64,000 bases of DNA from Peltaster fructicola (GCA_001592805.2 CP051142.1:372001-436000); one strand, 5' to 3'; shown: positions 20,449-31,873, counted from the first letter of the stretch. Made by a program: numbers and translations. Notes: generated from the letters alone by a model not told the origin.

Positions 20449-22138
20449 GAATAATGACTCGCTTCTGGAATTGTCGAGTGTATGCTCGCAAAAGAGTACT
20501 GATGTGTTGCAGAATGCTCTCTTCTTTCCAGGATATAACGATGCTTGGCGAGGAGTACCATTTTACCTGGGGCACACGGCCGCATTTGAATGCTTTGCAT
20601 CACTGTCCAAATTGCTTTACTAGACCTACGCCCGAGGTTCACCATGTTCCCAACAGAACTCATCACTAGCACCGCGAATCGCGTGGTAGTGTACAAGTCT
20701 AAATCGTCTCCCTGAAGCCTGGGATGTCGCCCCAGAGCAATCTGCAACCTAAAGCATCAGGTGACGAGCAAGCCACTCACGATACACTCAAGAGCTAGGA
20801 GCAACGCACGTACGCTAGGACAAAGGATCACGGACTGTGTGACCGGATAGCTGTGAGCTTTGGAGGTCGCCTGGCTGTGGTAGGTCAGCTCTTCGCCCGA
20901 CTGCTCATAGCGAACTGCCACAATGCGCCTCTTCGCCAGTACAACGAGGATAAAGCTCAGCCATGCTGCGAGGATCTTCATCTACAGCCACCTACTCCAC
21001 ACGCTTCCCCACGATAGACCCTTTTCATCCTCAACAAAGCTCGTCTAGGTTTGGTTTTCTATCTTAACCAATGTCTACCAGGAACGCTGCGACTGCTGTC
21101 CTTAAAACACCCTGTCAAACTACGCATGTCACACGGCAGATCACGCGCCACGATCCTGCATGCTGTTCATTAATCCACCACGGCGGTCGACTGCCTTTTG
21201 TGTCTGATATTGCTCGACTGGAAGTCAGGCGCCAGCTAGAACTGTCTCTTTCGATATCCATCGACGTGATCACCCGTTGCAGGCACCGACAAAAACACAG
21301 CGAGCGATCAAGATGTGTCACCCGTCAGTAGATTGTCAACTCGAAGGTTTGATTTTCCCTCTCAGTGGCTTGCACGAACAAGGCAGGGCGGCAGTCTTCT
21401 GATTACATTACATCGGTCTCCAGTCTTTACCTTGGCACACTCTCCTCAAAATCTGTAACTCCTCCTCAACGCTTTTGAGATGATTTCAATGCTATGTCTG
21501 AAGTCAGCCAATAACAGCAGCATCGCCGGAAGTCAAAATGCTTAAGGGCACGATCTGGACATGCAGACCTACGCGAGAATAGGCACTTCAATTCAATCTA
21601 AGAGGTACTTCCCCAGGTACACTCGACGAAAATCTGGCTCGTGACGTTGACTATGACGCCAGATAGCAGCGACATGTTGAGCGGTCTTACAGCATCTTCT
21701 AATCACTGTACGCGCAGTATGCAAGACAGCGTCTGCCTGCTGCGACGCACGAGGCCGTTGTTGGTAGTCGTGGCTCCCGACATGTCACGATACATGGATC
21801 GCAAGCATAACCTCACTTGACTGTTGCGCGCGCAACTTGCTCGACGATCAGTCTAGTCTCCCTTTGGAGCTAAGTCAAGATTGATACACGCGAGATATAG
21901 CCGCCATCATGGCCGAACACACTGCAGCAAGGTTTGTTCGTTCATTATTACTTATTACATTACTCATTATGCGAGAAGTACCTGCAGTGTGCCGTAATTG
22001 CTTCGGTGGACTCGTGGCGACCCAATGCTCAATGTCCTGGTTGTGGGTAACAGTGCTTGAACGTCCTGAGCCGTATGTCCTTGCACAGCACCTTGACAGC
22101 TAATAGCATCTCGTGCAGGATCGCAGACCTCAGTCACC
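20449..22138. other. long intergenic region
   Basis: A 1.7 kb gene-poor stretch. A reverse-strand frame at 20757-20981 begins with a signal-peptide-like MKILAAWLSFILVVLA but has no further support. Nothing else is recognised. Confidence 0.4.
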
Positions 22139-24371
22139 TCATACTCCAGAATCGTGCTTCAGGTAGGATGCGTGGACCGGATAGAAGTCATGCCAAGCCT
22201 GGCATTGTTGGTCGAATTCAGTGCCGATCGGATTGACCGACTGCATCTGGTCAGCAGCTTCTAAGAACTGCACTCCAAGTCCCTCGTCTGAGTGCCATGC
22301 CTATATTACGATTAGTGATGTCTTGAAGGGAGGAATGGCACGCATACAATATGACAGTGGAAGAGCCAAGCGCCAGGATTGTCAGTCTGCCACGCAAGCA
22401 CTATCCAGCCATTAGACGGCAGCATCGCGGTGTCTCGTCTTGGTGGGTTGTTGTAATTGAGGTTTTGTGAGAACTTCGCATCCCAGGTATCAGTGCCAGT
22501 CCCTAGGATGAAGAAGTCGTGTCCATGGAGATGAAGAGGATGTGGTACGTTGACATTGTAGGGAGTTCCGGGCACCTCTTGTATTACCCAATAGGTCCAC
22601 TGCAGATCTGTCAGCGTTGTTGTTCGGTAGCTCAGCTTTACTCACCTGTCCTTCGGTCGCCGTCTCGACCACATTAGCGCCGCTTGGATAGCTGGTGTTA
22701 CTCTCTTGCACGTATTGCAATGTTGGTTTGTCCCACTGGATATTCAAAGAAGAACCGTTGACTTGCCAGTAGAGCGTCAATGTGCCATCTGCCGCCGTAG
22801 ATTGATTGAGCGCTGTTCCAAAGAAAGTTGGTTCTGCGAAACCTGCTTTTGGTGGCACATAAGAGTTCCAATGCGGCACGAGCTGGGTCTCGTCAGTGCA
22901 ACGACCAGTATAGCCGGAGCCTGTGCTAATCGGTGTCTCGTTCTCATGACCGGGATAAGCGAACATTGACTTGATGTTCTTGTTGTTGGCGTTCGCACCG
23001 CAACCGTCTTGTACTTCGGCGCGGAACCAGTAGTTGCCAGGTGCCTGATCTGCAGTGATGATCACATCGTACCTTTGGCCTATTCCAAGCATAATCCAGG
23101 TAGTGTTGTAAGGCACAATGGGAACGAAATCAGCTGTGATCACTTCAATTTGGTGCCCGTCCAAGCTGACCATGAAGTGGTTGTCCACGCTTGTATTGAT
23201 GAGCCGTAGACGATGTCGCTTCCCTGTCGTAAGCTTGGTCAGCGCATAGGCACCTCCACTGCTGCTTGTCATTGTGCCATTGATCAGAGCGTTGTCTGCA
23301 ACAGGAGGCGACCCATTTGTGTGCTCCGTTATGGAAGCATGGTAGTTGACAGTAGGATAGTACCAATCTGTGATCGGTAGAGGACCGACGTCGATGTCAT
23401 AATTGGCAGTAGCAGGTCCTTGGATAACGATGGGACCCAATATGCCGTCACCATACTGGCAAGAGAAGTGTGAATGGTACCAGCTCGTTCCGAATTGAGT
23501 GGCTTGAAATGTGTATGTTCGTGTGGTACCCGGTGCGATCGGGCACTCTGTAAGGCCAGGTACACCATCCTGCGTATTGCTATGCCATTGTCGCACTCCA
23601 TGGAAGTGTATGGTCGTGCCGTTGTCCTGCAGCTTATTGATAACAGTAACGGAGATCATGTCACCCCAATCTGCATATATCGTCGGACCAGGGTATTGTC
23701 CATTGATCGCAAAGACCGGACGACTAACGCCATCAGGTGCTAGCGTTGTGTTTGTGATCTCGAATGTGTACGAGACAGTGCGGCCTGTAGTCGGCCAGTG
23801 ATTGTCAAAGTCGGTGTTGATGTCGAAGCCATCTGCCCAACAGTTTCTTGTGGTTGGAGTGTTCGGACAGTATGTTGGCTGTGAAGTAACAACAGCTGAT
23901 GCTTGTGCCGTTGTAGACGTTGCGGCTATTGCGACTGCTGCGCTTGTCGATACAGGAGGGTATTGCCATGGGCCCGACAGCACGGGACTCGTGTTGCAAT
24001 CTGATGGCACCGTGTACTCGCGATTAGGATCAGCCTCCCATGTCAGTGTCGTATCGGTGCCGATCTTGATGAACTTGTACTGAAAGTAAACGCCTAAAGG
24101 AAAGTTGACACTCCTGACCATGTCGGCGAATCGACCGTGTACTGTGCGGCTGATAAAGGCACCGCTTGTGAAGTGTTCCAGGTGCCAAGCTCCGGTATAG
24201 ATCCGACGACTAGAATGCTCTCTCCCAGACGGTGGTGACGTTGACGTTGAAAGTGACAGAGACATGTAAGCAGTTCTGCCTCGCCACTAGATCTCGTGGC
24301 TCGATGTATGGTATGTGGATGCAGGCGACGAGCGACAGTAGCGACAGTAGAAAAGAGAAAATCGCTAACAT
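22139..24371 (-). CDS. secreted laccase (multicopper oxidase) with N-terminal CBM20 starch-binding domain
   Basis: The exons are 24371-22646, 22599-22348 and 22300-22139, with introns of 46 and 47 nt. The start ATG at 24371 opens a clear signal peptide (MLAIFSFLLSLLSLVA). Next comes a CBM20: VTFNVNVTTVW, GESILVVGSIPELGTWNTSQ, GVYFQYKFIKIG and TWEADPNREYTVPSDC, as in glucoamylase tails. A Ser/Thr/Ala linker leads to a three-domain laccase with all copper ligands: IHFHGVRQ, WYHSHFS, HPLHLHGHDFF and HCHIAWH, the last split by the second intron. The C-terminus DSGV matches the asco-laccase C-terminal plug (DSGL/V/I). Two single bases appear missing inside the CBM20, at the C runs 24224-24226 and 24115-24116, putting this domain in three frames. 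With both restored the protein would be 713 residues. Laccase identity is sure; the fusion is read directly but crosses these frame breaks. Confidence 0.88.
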
Positions 24372-25592
24372 GCTTGCTAAAGTGACAGAGAAAACGAGTG
24401 ATGAAAAGCCAGAGGAACGAACATGAGATCGAGCGCAAGCGAAGGATGACTTATGTTGAAGTGCTCACCTCCCTCTTGTGATGTATCGTCGTATAGTATT
24501 TGCGCTACCGATTCGTAGCGACACCCTCAGGCAATACTCCATCTATTCTTGGGCTGTTTGCCAACCAAATACGAAGGACCAGCTTTGTGAGTGACGGAGG
24601 CGGCGAGGAAAGCATGGCTACTCATGCAGGTGAGCCAGGTTTATTACAGTCGAGATGAGCACCAAAAACATTCCTAGCACGCGCATTGGTGCCACCAGAA
24701 GCATGGCAGGGTTGCCGTGTACCCAAGATGCCGGTCGTTGACGCTTGATTTGGGTTTGCAGCAAGGTGACACGGCAGTGATTGCGGTGCCGATCTGCAGA
24801 GAAGATCTCAACGCACGAGAGCCGCATCCCCTTTTCGATAAGGCTCGTGTCAAACCTTGTTGGTTGCTGCATTGGCACGCGTATTCCTGCTCAAGAGATT
24901 CGATAAGACGAGGTGATAGAGTTGGTGATTGATGATCACAAGCGTGGTTGATGTCGGAAGAAGAAGCTCGCAGAAGCTACGACCCAGCTGATAAGCCTCA
25001 GGTTCGCCGCACTAGGCACAAGTAGAGCACAGCATGACGCTGAGCTGACTGTGCGAGCTGTCAATTGCAACTTCGGCCTGCCAGGTCAAAAGTCTCTTCT
25101 GTGCCAGGATTGGCTAGACATCCACATTCTCGTGCCAATATGTCTCATCCCTCTGGCTACAGGTTGCGGAATGTCATGGCTGGTACAGTTCTTTGTCCCG
25201 TCCACCCTCTCACAGCGAACTGGTCGACGACAACGATTGCAGGTGAGGCGTACTGACAGCGCGGTATCAGAACTCGTGCGACGCTCATCTTGCACACCTG
25301 AACACGGGATGATCCAACTCTGGTGCTCTGGTCCTGCCAGGCAACAGAGCGGACGGATGTAACGCACTGCAGTACCTGCTCACTCCATCCAAATCTTCGA
25401 CAAGCCTCCACCAGTGCAAGACAGCTACGATAAGCATGTAGAGCAGCCTCAGCATGCCGGTTGTCGAATGCTATAAAGAGATGTTTGTGGTCAGGACTTC
25501 CCACGGTTGCGGTTGTGAGACAAATTTATTGTCTGCATGAAGGCACTCAACGATGATATCATCATCTGACGCATGTTGTGTAAAGGACTCCT
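24372..25592. other. intergenic region upstream of the laccase
   Basis: The laccase promoter side. Short frames only, and nothing I can name. Confidence 0.4.
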
Positions 25593-25990
25593 GTGCTGTA
25601 TAACTCATACGAAGTCTTCGTCATTGCTTCAATGTTCCACCGGGCTCTGCTCTTAGAGGCTCGGCTGGTCTACGATGATATTGGCTTCGGAAGAGTACAT
25701 CACACAAATGATACTGACCTTAGGACAACCCACTCGATAATCCGCAGCAGGCTTTGGCTAGCACTCCCGTACGGGCAAGTACACGATCATGCTCCTGGGT
25801 CACAGAGCCGAGAACTTGGAGCACCAACGATGCTGCTCTGGATCCAGCACGCTCGCTGAACAGGTCGAAGCATCAGTACTGCTGGCACCAGATGGTCGTG
25901 GGAATGACACCGTCATGTATCACCAACTTAGCTAAGAGAAGACGTTTCGATGTCACTATTTGAAGTGCAAGCTCAAAGACGCATCCTAGA
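25593..25990 (+). pseudogene. possible tyrosinase relic
   Basis: A short frame (25593-25859) contains three pieces in the order found in secreted tyrosinases: SMFHRALLLEARLVYD, like the copper-A motif WHRxxLxxxE; LPYGQVHDHAPG, like the GPHGxVHxxxGG copper-B motif; and MLLWIQHAR, like DPLFWLHHAxxD. The spacing between the first two is only about half of normal, and the frame then stops. It lies about 1.3 kb upstream of the laccase. The match is by eye and weak, and chance resemblance is possible. Confidence 0.25.
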
Positions 25991-26479
25991 GTGAGATGGA
26001 GCTGTCGACTGACTCCCAAAGATCCCGTTCGCCATACGACCGCGAAACCCAATGTTCATCGCAGCCAAGTTGCGATGGAAGATACTCATTCATTCTATGA
26101 ATCCATTCAATATGCAATGAGCAGTTGAGCTTCGACTGCGTGCCCAGCATGAGGTAGGGCGGTCTAAAGAGGATGCAGCTCTTCTCGACGGGTCGAAATT
26201 ACACCAGGTCGGATCAACCATTTTTTGAGTTTCAGACTATCTATCTTAGAGACACGCAGGTCGGACACTACTAACACCGACATTCGTCGGAAATCCTACC
26301 AGTGAAACCACGATCTGCTCGCTACTAACGGAGCAACAAACTGTCTGGCCTAATACACATCCATCACTCACGGAAGAACATGGCAGCAACGCCATACTCG
26401 GCACCATGCTCGACATATATAAAGCAGGACTCCTGGCAATGGCCTGCATCAATACAACGAACATCAGCAAGCGATTACA
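25991..26479. other. promoter region of the MDR reductase
   Basis: It holds the TATA box listed separately. No other signal is seen. Confidence 0.4.
26416..26423 (+). promoter_or_regulatory. TATA box
   Basis: TATATAAA lies 57 bases upstream of the ATG at 26480, which implies a very short leader. A clear TATA box suggests an inducible gene. Confidence 0.55.
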
Positions 26480-27580
26480 ATGGCAGCACAGAGGCAATCA
26501 CTGATCGCACCAAGCTTTGGAAATCCCTCCGTCTATGTGGTTGAAACAAGCTCACAACCCACGATCACCAGCGACACAGAAGTCTTGGTCCAGGTTCAAG
26601 CCGCGAGTATCAATGGACACGATACAGTCCTGGCATCAGGCAAGACAAAGGCACTCCAGCATGTCCCTCTACCACATCGTCTTGGTCTCGACTTCGCAGG
26701 CACCATCATCGAGGTTGGTGCCGCAGTGAACGACTTTGCCAATGGCGACCAAGTGTACGGTTTCTATACGCATGGCGCCGCCTGCACTCACCTCGTGGTC
26801 GACCTGTCGAAACCAAACGCGGTTCTCTCGAAAGTCCCTGCTGGCCTTGCTATGATAGAAGCTGCGAGCCTCCCAGCGGTAGCTATCACAGCCATTGTTG
26901 CACTGAAACGTGCGGACACGTTCCTTGAAGAACAAGGTGGACTTCGAGGCAAGACGATATTCATTCCAGCAGCCTTAGGTGGTGTGGGCTCGGTGGCCTT
27001 GCAGATCGCCAAGCATGAATGGCATTGCCGCACGATAAGTTCGGCATCAACGAAGAAGATGTCTCAAGTCGATGGCTACCTTGGCGCAGGTGTAGTCGAT
27101 CAGTTGTATGATTACACAACTACAGATGTAGCCAAACAGGTCGGCAAAGGCAAGGTCGACTTCGTTTTCGACACAATCGGAAAAGCTGGAGACTACATCC
27201 CAATGATCCGAAAGGGAGGTCTATGTATCAGCATTGCTCGATTACCGCCAGGTTCAGCGCTCAAAGACGATGCTCCGAACGCCCCGACTCAATCTCGTGT
27301 GGCTTGCATCGGTCAAGGTGTCATGAACGGCATAGATTCTGCGTTTCGTTTGTGGGCAAAGACCTCTTATGGCGTATCGTATGAGTACCAGAAGACCGAG
27401 CCAATCCAACAGGACATTGACGAGCTCAGTCGTCTGCTTGAGGAGAACAAGATCAAGGCCGTGGTTGGCACAACGGCGCCACTGTACGACCTGGCGAAGA
27501 TCAAAGAGAAGTGCTTCGATGTCGCCAACGGCAGAGGTGGCGTGGGCAAGTTTGTGATCGATATGTCAGCTGCAAGATAG
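26480..27580 (+). CDS. MDR-superfamily quinone oxidoreductase / zinc-independent alcohol dehydrogenase-like
   Basis: A 366-residue single-exon medium-chain dehydrogenase/reductase. The GroES-like half contains VLVQVQAASINGHDTVLASG and HRLGLDFAGTIIEVG. The NADPH-binding Rossmann loop is AALGGVGSVALQIAKH (about residues 170-185), followed by KVDFVFDTIGKAGD. The cysteines of the structural zinc lobe are absent, which places it with quinone oxidoreductases and enoyl reductase-like enzymes rather than zinc alcohol dehydrogenases. The C-terminus GGVGKFVID is usual for the group. The substrate is unknown. The strong TATA box and short leader suggest stress-type induction. Confidence 0.85.
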   Translation: MAAQRQSLIAPSFGNPSVYVVETSSQPTITSDTEVLVQVQAASINGHDTVLASGKTKALQHVPLPHRLGLDFAGTIIEVGAAVNDFANGDQVYGFYTHGAACTHLVVDLSKPNAVLSKVPAGLAMIEAASLPAVAITAIVALKRADTFLEEQGGLRGKTIFIPAALGGVGSVALQIAKHEWHCRTISSASTKKMSQVDGYLGAGVVDQLYDYTTTDVAKQVGKGKVDFVFDTIGKAGDYIPMIRKGGLCISIARLPPGSALKDDAPNAPTQSRVACIGQGVMNGIDSAFRLWAKTSYGVSYEYQKTEPIQQDIDELSRLLEENKIKAVVGTTAPLYDLAKIKEKCFDVANGRGGVGKFVIDMSAAR

Positions 27581-27961
27581 AGTACTCTAATGATCCAACA
27601 CTTGTAGCCATGATGCTCTTCCGCTCGTGTCAGCCTTCGTCCAGGTTGATCGTTGTTCACGGATCATATGTCTACGCACAGACCCTTTGCGTTATCACTT
27701 CACTCCACGAGCAGACTCAACACTCCTTCGTCTTCACGAAGCCTAAGGGCAAGACAACCCCTCGGATCTCCACAAATAAGTGCCAGCATTGGTGAGCATA
27801 TGGGAGAGCTCGTCTCATGTCTCCACCTGCCCCACCACAGTGGAAGCTCAAGACCATGATATAAGTTACTCAACCCTTCTCTACCATTCTTCATAAGTCC
27901 TCGACCTTCCTACCTGTCCTACACTTCAATCACCATTACCAGATACAGCTCAGCACTCACG
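27581..27961. other. THI5 promoter region
   Basis: A 381-base upstream region of the thiamine gene. The last 100 bases are pyrimidine-rich, consistent with transcription start and leader. No further motif is recognised. Confidence 0.4.
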
Positions 27962-27984
27962 GTATGGCACGCCAGCCTGAAGAC

Positions 27985-28086
27985 ATGAAACCTCTGCCAC
28001 AAATGGCTCTTGATCAAGGTAATACGATAAGTATGCATGACGGGTGTTCGTTAGGAGGAATCAATGTGTATGCACAATACCATTGA
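27985..28086 (+). other. upstream ORF in the THI5 leader
   Basis: Two in-frame ATGs (27985 and 28003) open a 33-codon frame ending at 28086 in unspliced RNA, inside the aptamer. Such upstream frames repress the main frame in TPP-controlled fungal transcripts. The peptide itself need not matter. Confidence 0.55.
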
Positions 28087-28154
28087 GACCGACTCTCGAT
28101 CTGAGATAATACCGTTTGAACCTGATCGGGACAATGCCTGCGCAGGGAACATGC
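28035..28154 (+). promoter_or_regulatory. TPP riboswitch (THI-box aptamer)
   Basis: All conserved parts of the thiamine pyrophosphate aptamer are present in order. The closing P1 stem is GCATG (28035-28039) with CATGC (28150-28154). ACGGGTG forms one side of P2, followed by a long variable P3 arm closed by CAATG/CATTG. CTGAGATAATACCG (28101-28114) is the pyrimidine-binding core. TGAACCTGATC (28117-28127), ACAATGCC and GCGCAGGGA (28140-28148) form P4, P5 and the pyrophosphate-binding loop. It lies in the 5'-leader intron of THI5, the arrangement known for Neurospora NMT1, where TPP controls 5' splice-site choice. Confidence 0.95.
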
Positions 28155-28203
28155 CTTCCTCCATCCTACCCCCTTGAGCACTTCTAACTCGAGCAGTATC
28201 ACC

Positions 28204-29424
28204 ATGTCTACCGACAAGATTACCTTCTTGACGAACTGGTGAATAACAATTTAGTTACAAGCTGTACAGTACTGAGCAATGTCAGGCACGCAACGCCATA
28301 CCATGCACCATTGTACCTTGCCCAAGCCAAAGGCTTCTTCAAGGATGAAGGTATCAAGGTCGCTCTCCTTGAGCCAAACGACCCAAGTGTTGGTCCATCG
28401 ATGACATTGCCTTCAATCTACTAAATCGTATAGGATGTCACCGAGATCATTGGCACGGGAAAGGTTGACCTTGGCTACAAGGCTATGATCCACACCCTTG
28501 CTGTACGCCTATTTGCACTATAGATGTGGCTCTACTCACCAATGCTAGGCCAAAGCACGCGACTTCCCAGTCCTCTCGATCGGCTCACTTCTCGACGAAC
28601 CCTTCACCGGTGTGGTATACCTCAAAGACAGCGGTATCACCACCGACTTCCGCACACTTAAGGGAAAGAGAATCGGCTATGTTGGAGAGTTTGGCAAGGT
28701 GAGTTCAAGGATAATGTTACATACTCTTGCTGACCGGGTAGATCCAAATCGATGAGTTGACCTCGCACTATGGTATGTCGCCGTCCGACTACACCGCGAT
28801 TCGTTGCGGTATGAACGTCTCCAAGGCGATCATCAAGGGCGAGATTGATGCTGGTATCGGTCTTGAGAACGTCCAGATGGTCGAGCTCGCTGAATGGTTG
28901 TCCTCGCAAGGTCGCCCAAAGACTGATGTCCAGATGTTGCGTATTGATGAGCTCGCTGAGCTCGGATGCTGCTGCTTCTGCTCGATTCTGTACATCGGTA
29001 ACGAGAAGTTCATCTCTGAGAACCCGGAGAAGGTTCGCTCCTTCATGCGTGCAGTCAAGAAGGCAACAGACTTTGTCTTGTCGGAGCCAGAGCAGGCCTG
29101 GGCCGAGTATGTTGACTTCAAGCCAGTCATGGGCACCGAGCTCAACCGCAAGATCTTCGAGCGCAGCTTTGCTTACTTCTCCAAGGACTTGCAGAACGTT
29201 GCCCGTGACTGGGCCAAGGTCACCAAGTACGGTAAGAGGCTGGGTGTCTTGGACGAGTCCTTCGAGCCAAACTACACCAACGAGTTCTTGGAGTGGACTC
29301 TTGAGCACGACCAGGCCGACCCACCGGCGACCAGAAGCGTATGGTCGATCTTCAGCAGGAGATTGCCGAGCAGGGCGGCTTCAAGCGTCTCGATGTCCGA
29401 CGTGCTGTGGGTGCAGCAGCATAA
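28204..29424 (+). CDS. THI5/NMT1: HMP-P synthase, thiamine pyrimidine biosynthesis
   Basis: Makes the hydroxymethylpyrimidine phosphate half of thiamine from PLP and histidine; the protein is its own histidine donor. The exons are 28204-28238, 28286-28388, 28434-28502, 28549-28698 and from 28742. The active-site segment GYKAMIH holds the conserved Lys and His, and the iron-linked CCCFC motif is in [15 protein letters not shown]. All residues up to EHDQADP fit the family. At about 29318-29324 (GACCCACCGG) one base, probably a C, is missing. The family C-terminus ([20 protein letters not shown]) continues in the next frame to TAA at 29422-29424, giving 346 residues. As written, the frame instead runs to 29446 with an unrelated tail. 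This most likely reflects a sequence error. Expression is controlled by the TPP riboswitch just upstream. Confidence 0.95.
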
Positions 29425-29622
29425 ATGCATCTATCCAAGGATGTAGCTGAGATGGCTATTCTACAGATTAAGTTTACACCGACCCTTGTCGTTCTTTACA
29501 AGCTTGGTCTGTCAGAGAAGAGATCTGTTGCCACAGTATTCTTATGCATACGTTTCCGCCAAATGTGCAAGTGCTTCCCGTGTGTCTGTTTTCTCGTACT
29601 GCCCAATGATCGACCAGATTGT

Positions 29623-31293
29623 TCACCCAGAGCCAGCCGCCTTCTTAGGCTCTTCATTTTGCTGTGGCTTCTTGTCGTCTGGCTTCGACGATTTGTCACT
29701 ATCAGGTTGACCATGCTGACCTGTAATGTTGTGCCAAAAGTTCTTCAAGAATCCCTCTTCTTCATGACCTGGCGGAGCTGTCGGTTTACCATCACTACTG
29801 GTACCGCTCGATGCGTCTTGTCTGTACTGCTTGAGATTCATTGTTCGTGTTGCAGACTTGTCATCAAATTCATCCGCAAGCATCTCTAAGAGTGTCTTTT
29901 GATTTACACTCAGACTCCTTGGCATTGTGATCTTGAATGCCACCCTGAGATCGCCAAAGGCAGGCCGTCGACTATTGAGCTTCTTCATGCCCATGCCACT
30001 CATGGTCACTGTGTCGCCATGGCTGGTACCACGAGGCACTCTGACTCGCACCTTATCGCCAAGTGTCGGGACATCGATCTCACCTCCAAGGACTGCAGTC
30101 GTGAGTGGAATGCTTGCCGAGTAAAGCACGTCTGAGCCAGATCGCTGAAAATTTCGATCTGGCTCAACCTTGATAAAGACATATAGGTCTCCTCGCTGCG
30201 CTCGTGCATTTGGGTTGGCGGCTTGCCCTGTAGCCGGATAGTCTCCTTCTCCCATTACGCGAAGTCGCATGCCATCCTCAACACCACCAGGTATCTCTAC
30301 TGTCACCGTCGTCTTCTCCCGCACCGACCCATGTCCTCGACAGGTATTACATTCTGACCCTCGCGGTATCACGACACCTTGACCTCCACATGTTGAGCAT
30401 GTGCTGGCCATCTGAAAGCCGCCTTGCATGAAGTGAACCCTCGTTCCTGTGCCATCACAAGACTTGCAGGTGTCCTTCTTGATACCCTTCTTGAGTCCAG
30501 CACCTCCACAGGTACCGCATTGCACCATCGTGTTGATCTTGAGCTCCTTTTTCGTTCCCTTGGCAGCATCCATAAACGATATGCTTGCCTGGACTTCAAT
30601 GTTGTCGCCAACCATGATCTCTTCTTGGAATGGTCTGGATCCTCCCCGTCCACGTCTGGCTCCACCGAACGCACTGAAGATGTCATCGAAATTGATATCA
30701 CCACTAAAGCCGCCTTGTGCACCACCACCGCCAAAGCCTCCGAAACCAGCAGCACCACCAAAGCCAGCAAAGGGACCGCCAGCGCCAAATGGATTACCTC
30801 CTTGTGCACCACCAGAAGGATCGAATCCAGCACCTTGATCGAATGCTGCGGACCCATATTGATCCCATGCTTCCTTCTTTTTCGGATCATTCAGAAGTTC
30901 GTATGCGGATTGTGCTTCTGCGAATCGCTCCTTGGCTGTAGGTTCTTTGTTTGTATCTGGATGGTACTTTTTCGCCAGACCATAGTATGCCTTCTTGATC
31001 TCCGACGCGGATGCTCCCTTCGAAACACCTAGTGCTTTGTACGGATCTTTAGTAGCGAAAGCCGGCGATGATGCGTGAAAGGCTCGACATTGTATTCGAT
31101 CGTGATCCGTTCGTGGACGGGCAGTGGATGTTCTAGCCTGTCGTCGCGGCGAGCGAGCTCCTGTATGGAAAGCATGGTATCTAGAGGCGGTACAAGAATC
31201 GTCTTGATGTCGTTGGCATACTGGTCGTCTCGATGCAAGTATCCTCAGAGGTTGTGCTGCTCTGGGAAGCAATGCAGGCGTTGTCAAACTCAT
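29623..31293 (-). CDS. MDJ1: mitochondrial DnaJ (Hsp40) co-chaperone
   Basis: A 556-residue type I DnaJ that stimulates mitochondrial Hsp70 in folding. An arginine- and serine-rich presequence (residues 1-80) is followed by a J domain ([20 protein letters not shown]) with the HPD motif in YHPDTN. Next come a Gly/Phe-rich region, a zinc-finger domain with four CxxCxGxG-type repeats ([32 protein letters not shown]) and the client-binding C-terminal domain. A hydrophilic Lys/Ser/Pro tail ends the protein. The start is taken at 31293 ([14 protein letters not shown]), which gives a proper presequence; an in-frame ATG at 31332 adds 13 residues. Confidence 0.95.
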   Translation of the reverse strand: MSLTTPALLPRAAQPLRILASRRPVCQRHQDDSCTASRYHAFHTGARSPRRQARTSTARPRTDHDRIQCRAFHASSPAFATKDPYKALGVSKGASASEIKKAYYGLAKKYHPDTNKEPTAKERFAEAQSAYELLNDPKKKEAWDQYGSAAFDQGAGFDPSGGAQGGNPFGAGGPFAGFGGAAGFGGFGGGGAQGGFSGDINFDDIFSAFGGARRGRGGSRPFQEEIMVGDNIEVQASISFMDAAKGTKKELKINTMVQCGTCGGAGLKKGIKKDTCKSCDGTGTRVHFMQGGFQMASTCSTCGGQGVVIPRGSECNTCRGHGSVREKTTVTVEIPGGVEDGMRLRVMGEGDYPATGQAANPNARAQRGDLYVFIKVEPDRNFQRSGSDVLYSASIPLTTAVLGGEIDVPTLGDKVRVRVPRGTSHGDTVTMSGMGMKKLNSRRPAFGDLRVAFKITMPRSLSVNQKTLLEMLADEFDDKSATRTMNLKQYRQDASSGTSSDGKPTAPPGHEEEGFLKNFWHNITGQHGQPDSDKSSKPDDKKPQQNEEPKKAAGSG

Positions 31294-31873
31294 CGTGTTG
31301 ACATCGAGAGTGTCACGAGTGACTATGCGCACAGATGATAGAGACTCGCGAGTGTGGACGAGCGATGCGATTTTCTCGATGTTGCCAGAAACAACTGCGA
31401 TATCATCGGAGGTCTACCACGCTTACCCGAAAAGGATGATTCGCTTCACTTTTCTTTCATAACATCTCATTGGCCGATGTTCTTCAGAAGCTATATGACA
31501 TTGGCGAGCCTACGCAGTCAGAGACATACCTTGGTTTGATGATTGTGGCATGAGGCAGCTTGCGAGAGTATGTTGCCGTTACAAGCAGGCTCAATATGGG
31601 TATATAAACATGATTGCGTCGTGAAGCAGCTATAGACAAATTACATACATGTATGTAGCTTCAGCAACAACCAAATATCGATCGTGTGACTAAGCGTCGT
31701 TGCTGATTCAATGCATTGTGGTCTGTGGTCTGGAGATCCATGCGGTCCTTTTGGTAGTGAGGTAGTGCCACCATTGTCGAGATGTACAACACGCCAGACG
31801 CAGACCAGGGTCTGGGATGACTGGCATGTCGTGTGGAAGGGTGATCTTCTTAGAAGCTTACGCCAGACGACTT
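31294..31873. other. intergenic
   Basis: A 580-base spacer between the 5' end of MDJ1 and the 3' end of the SAP30-like gene. Nothing recognisable is seen. Confidence 0.4.

Larger units (their letters stand above)
27962..28196 (+). other. 5'-leader intron(s) of THI5 with alternative 5' splice sites
   Basis: Two candidate donors share one acceptor. The distal donor is GTATGG at 27962 and the proximal donor is AAG|GTAATA at 28019. The acceptor is GAGCAG ending at 28196, preceded by a CTAAC branch site at 28184-28188. The main ATG follows at 28204. Splicing from 27962 removes both upstream ATGs and the whole aptamer. Splicing from 28019 removes the aptamer but keeps the upstream ATGs, and the resulting upstream frame then overlaps the main ATG out of frame. 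Splice choices are inferred from sequence. Confidence 0.6.

Noticed and set aside
20415-20981. A possible two-exon reverse-strand gene starting with a signal-peptide-like MKILAAWLSFILVVLA
   Set aside because: The second part overlaps the 5' end of the acyl-CoA synthetase gene and has no recognisable content. It may be leader sequence.
28434-28502. Riboswitch-like control of the other small THI5 introns
   Set aside because: They are 43-47 nt and too short for an aptamer. Only the leader intron carries one.
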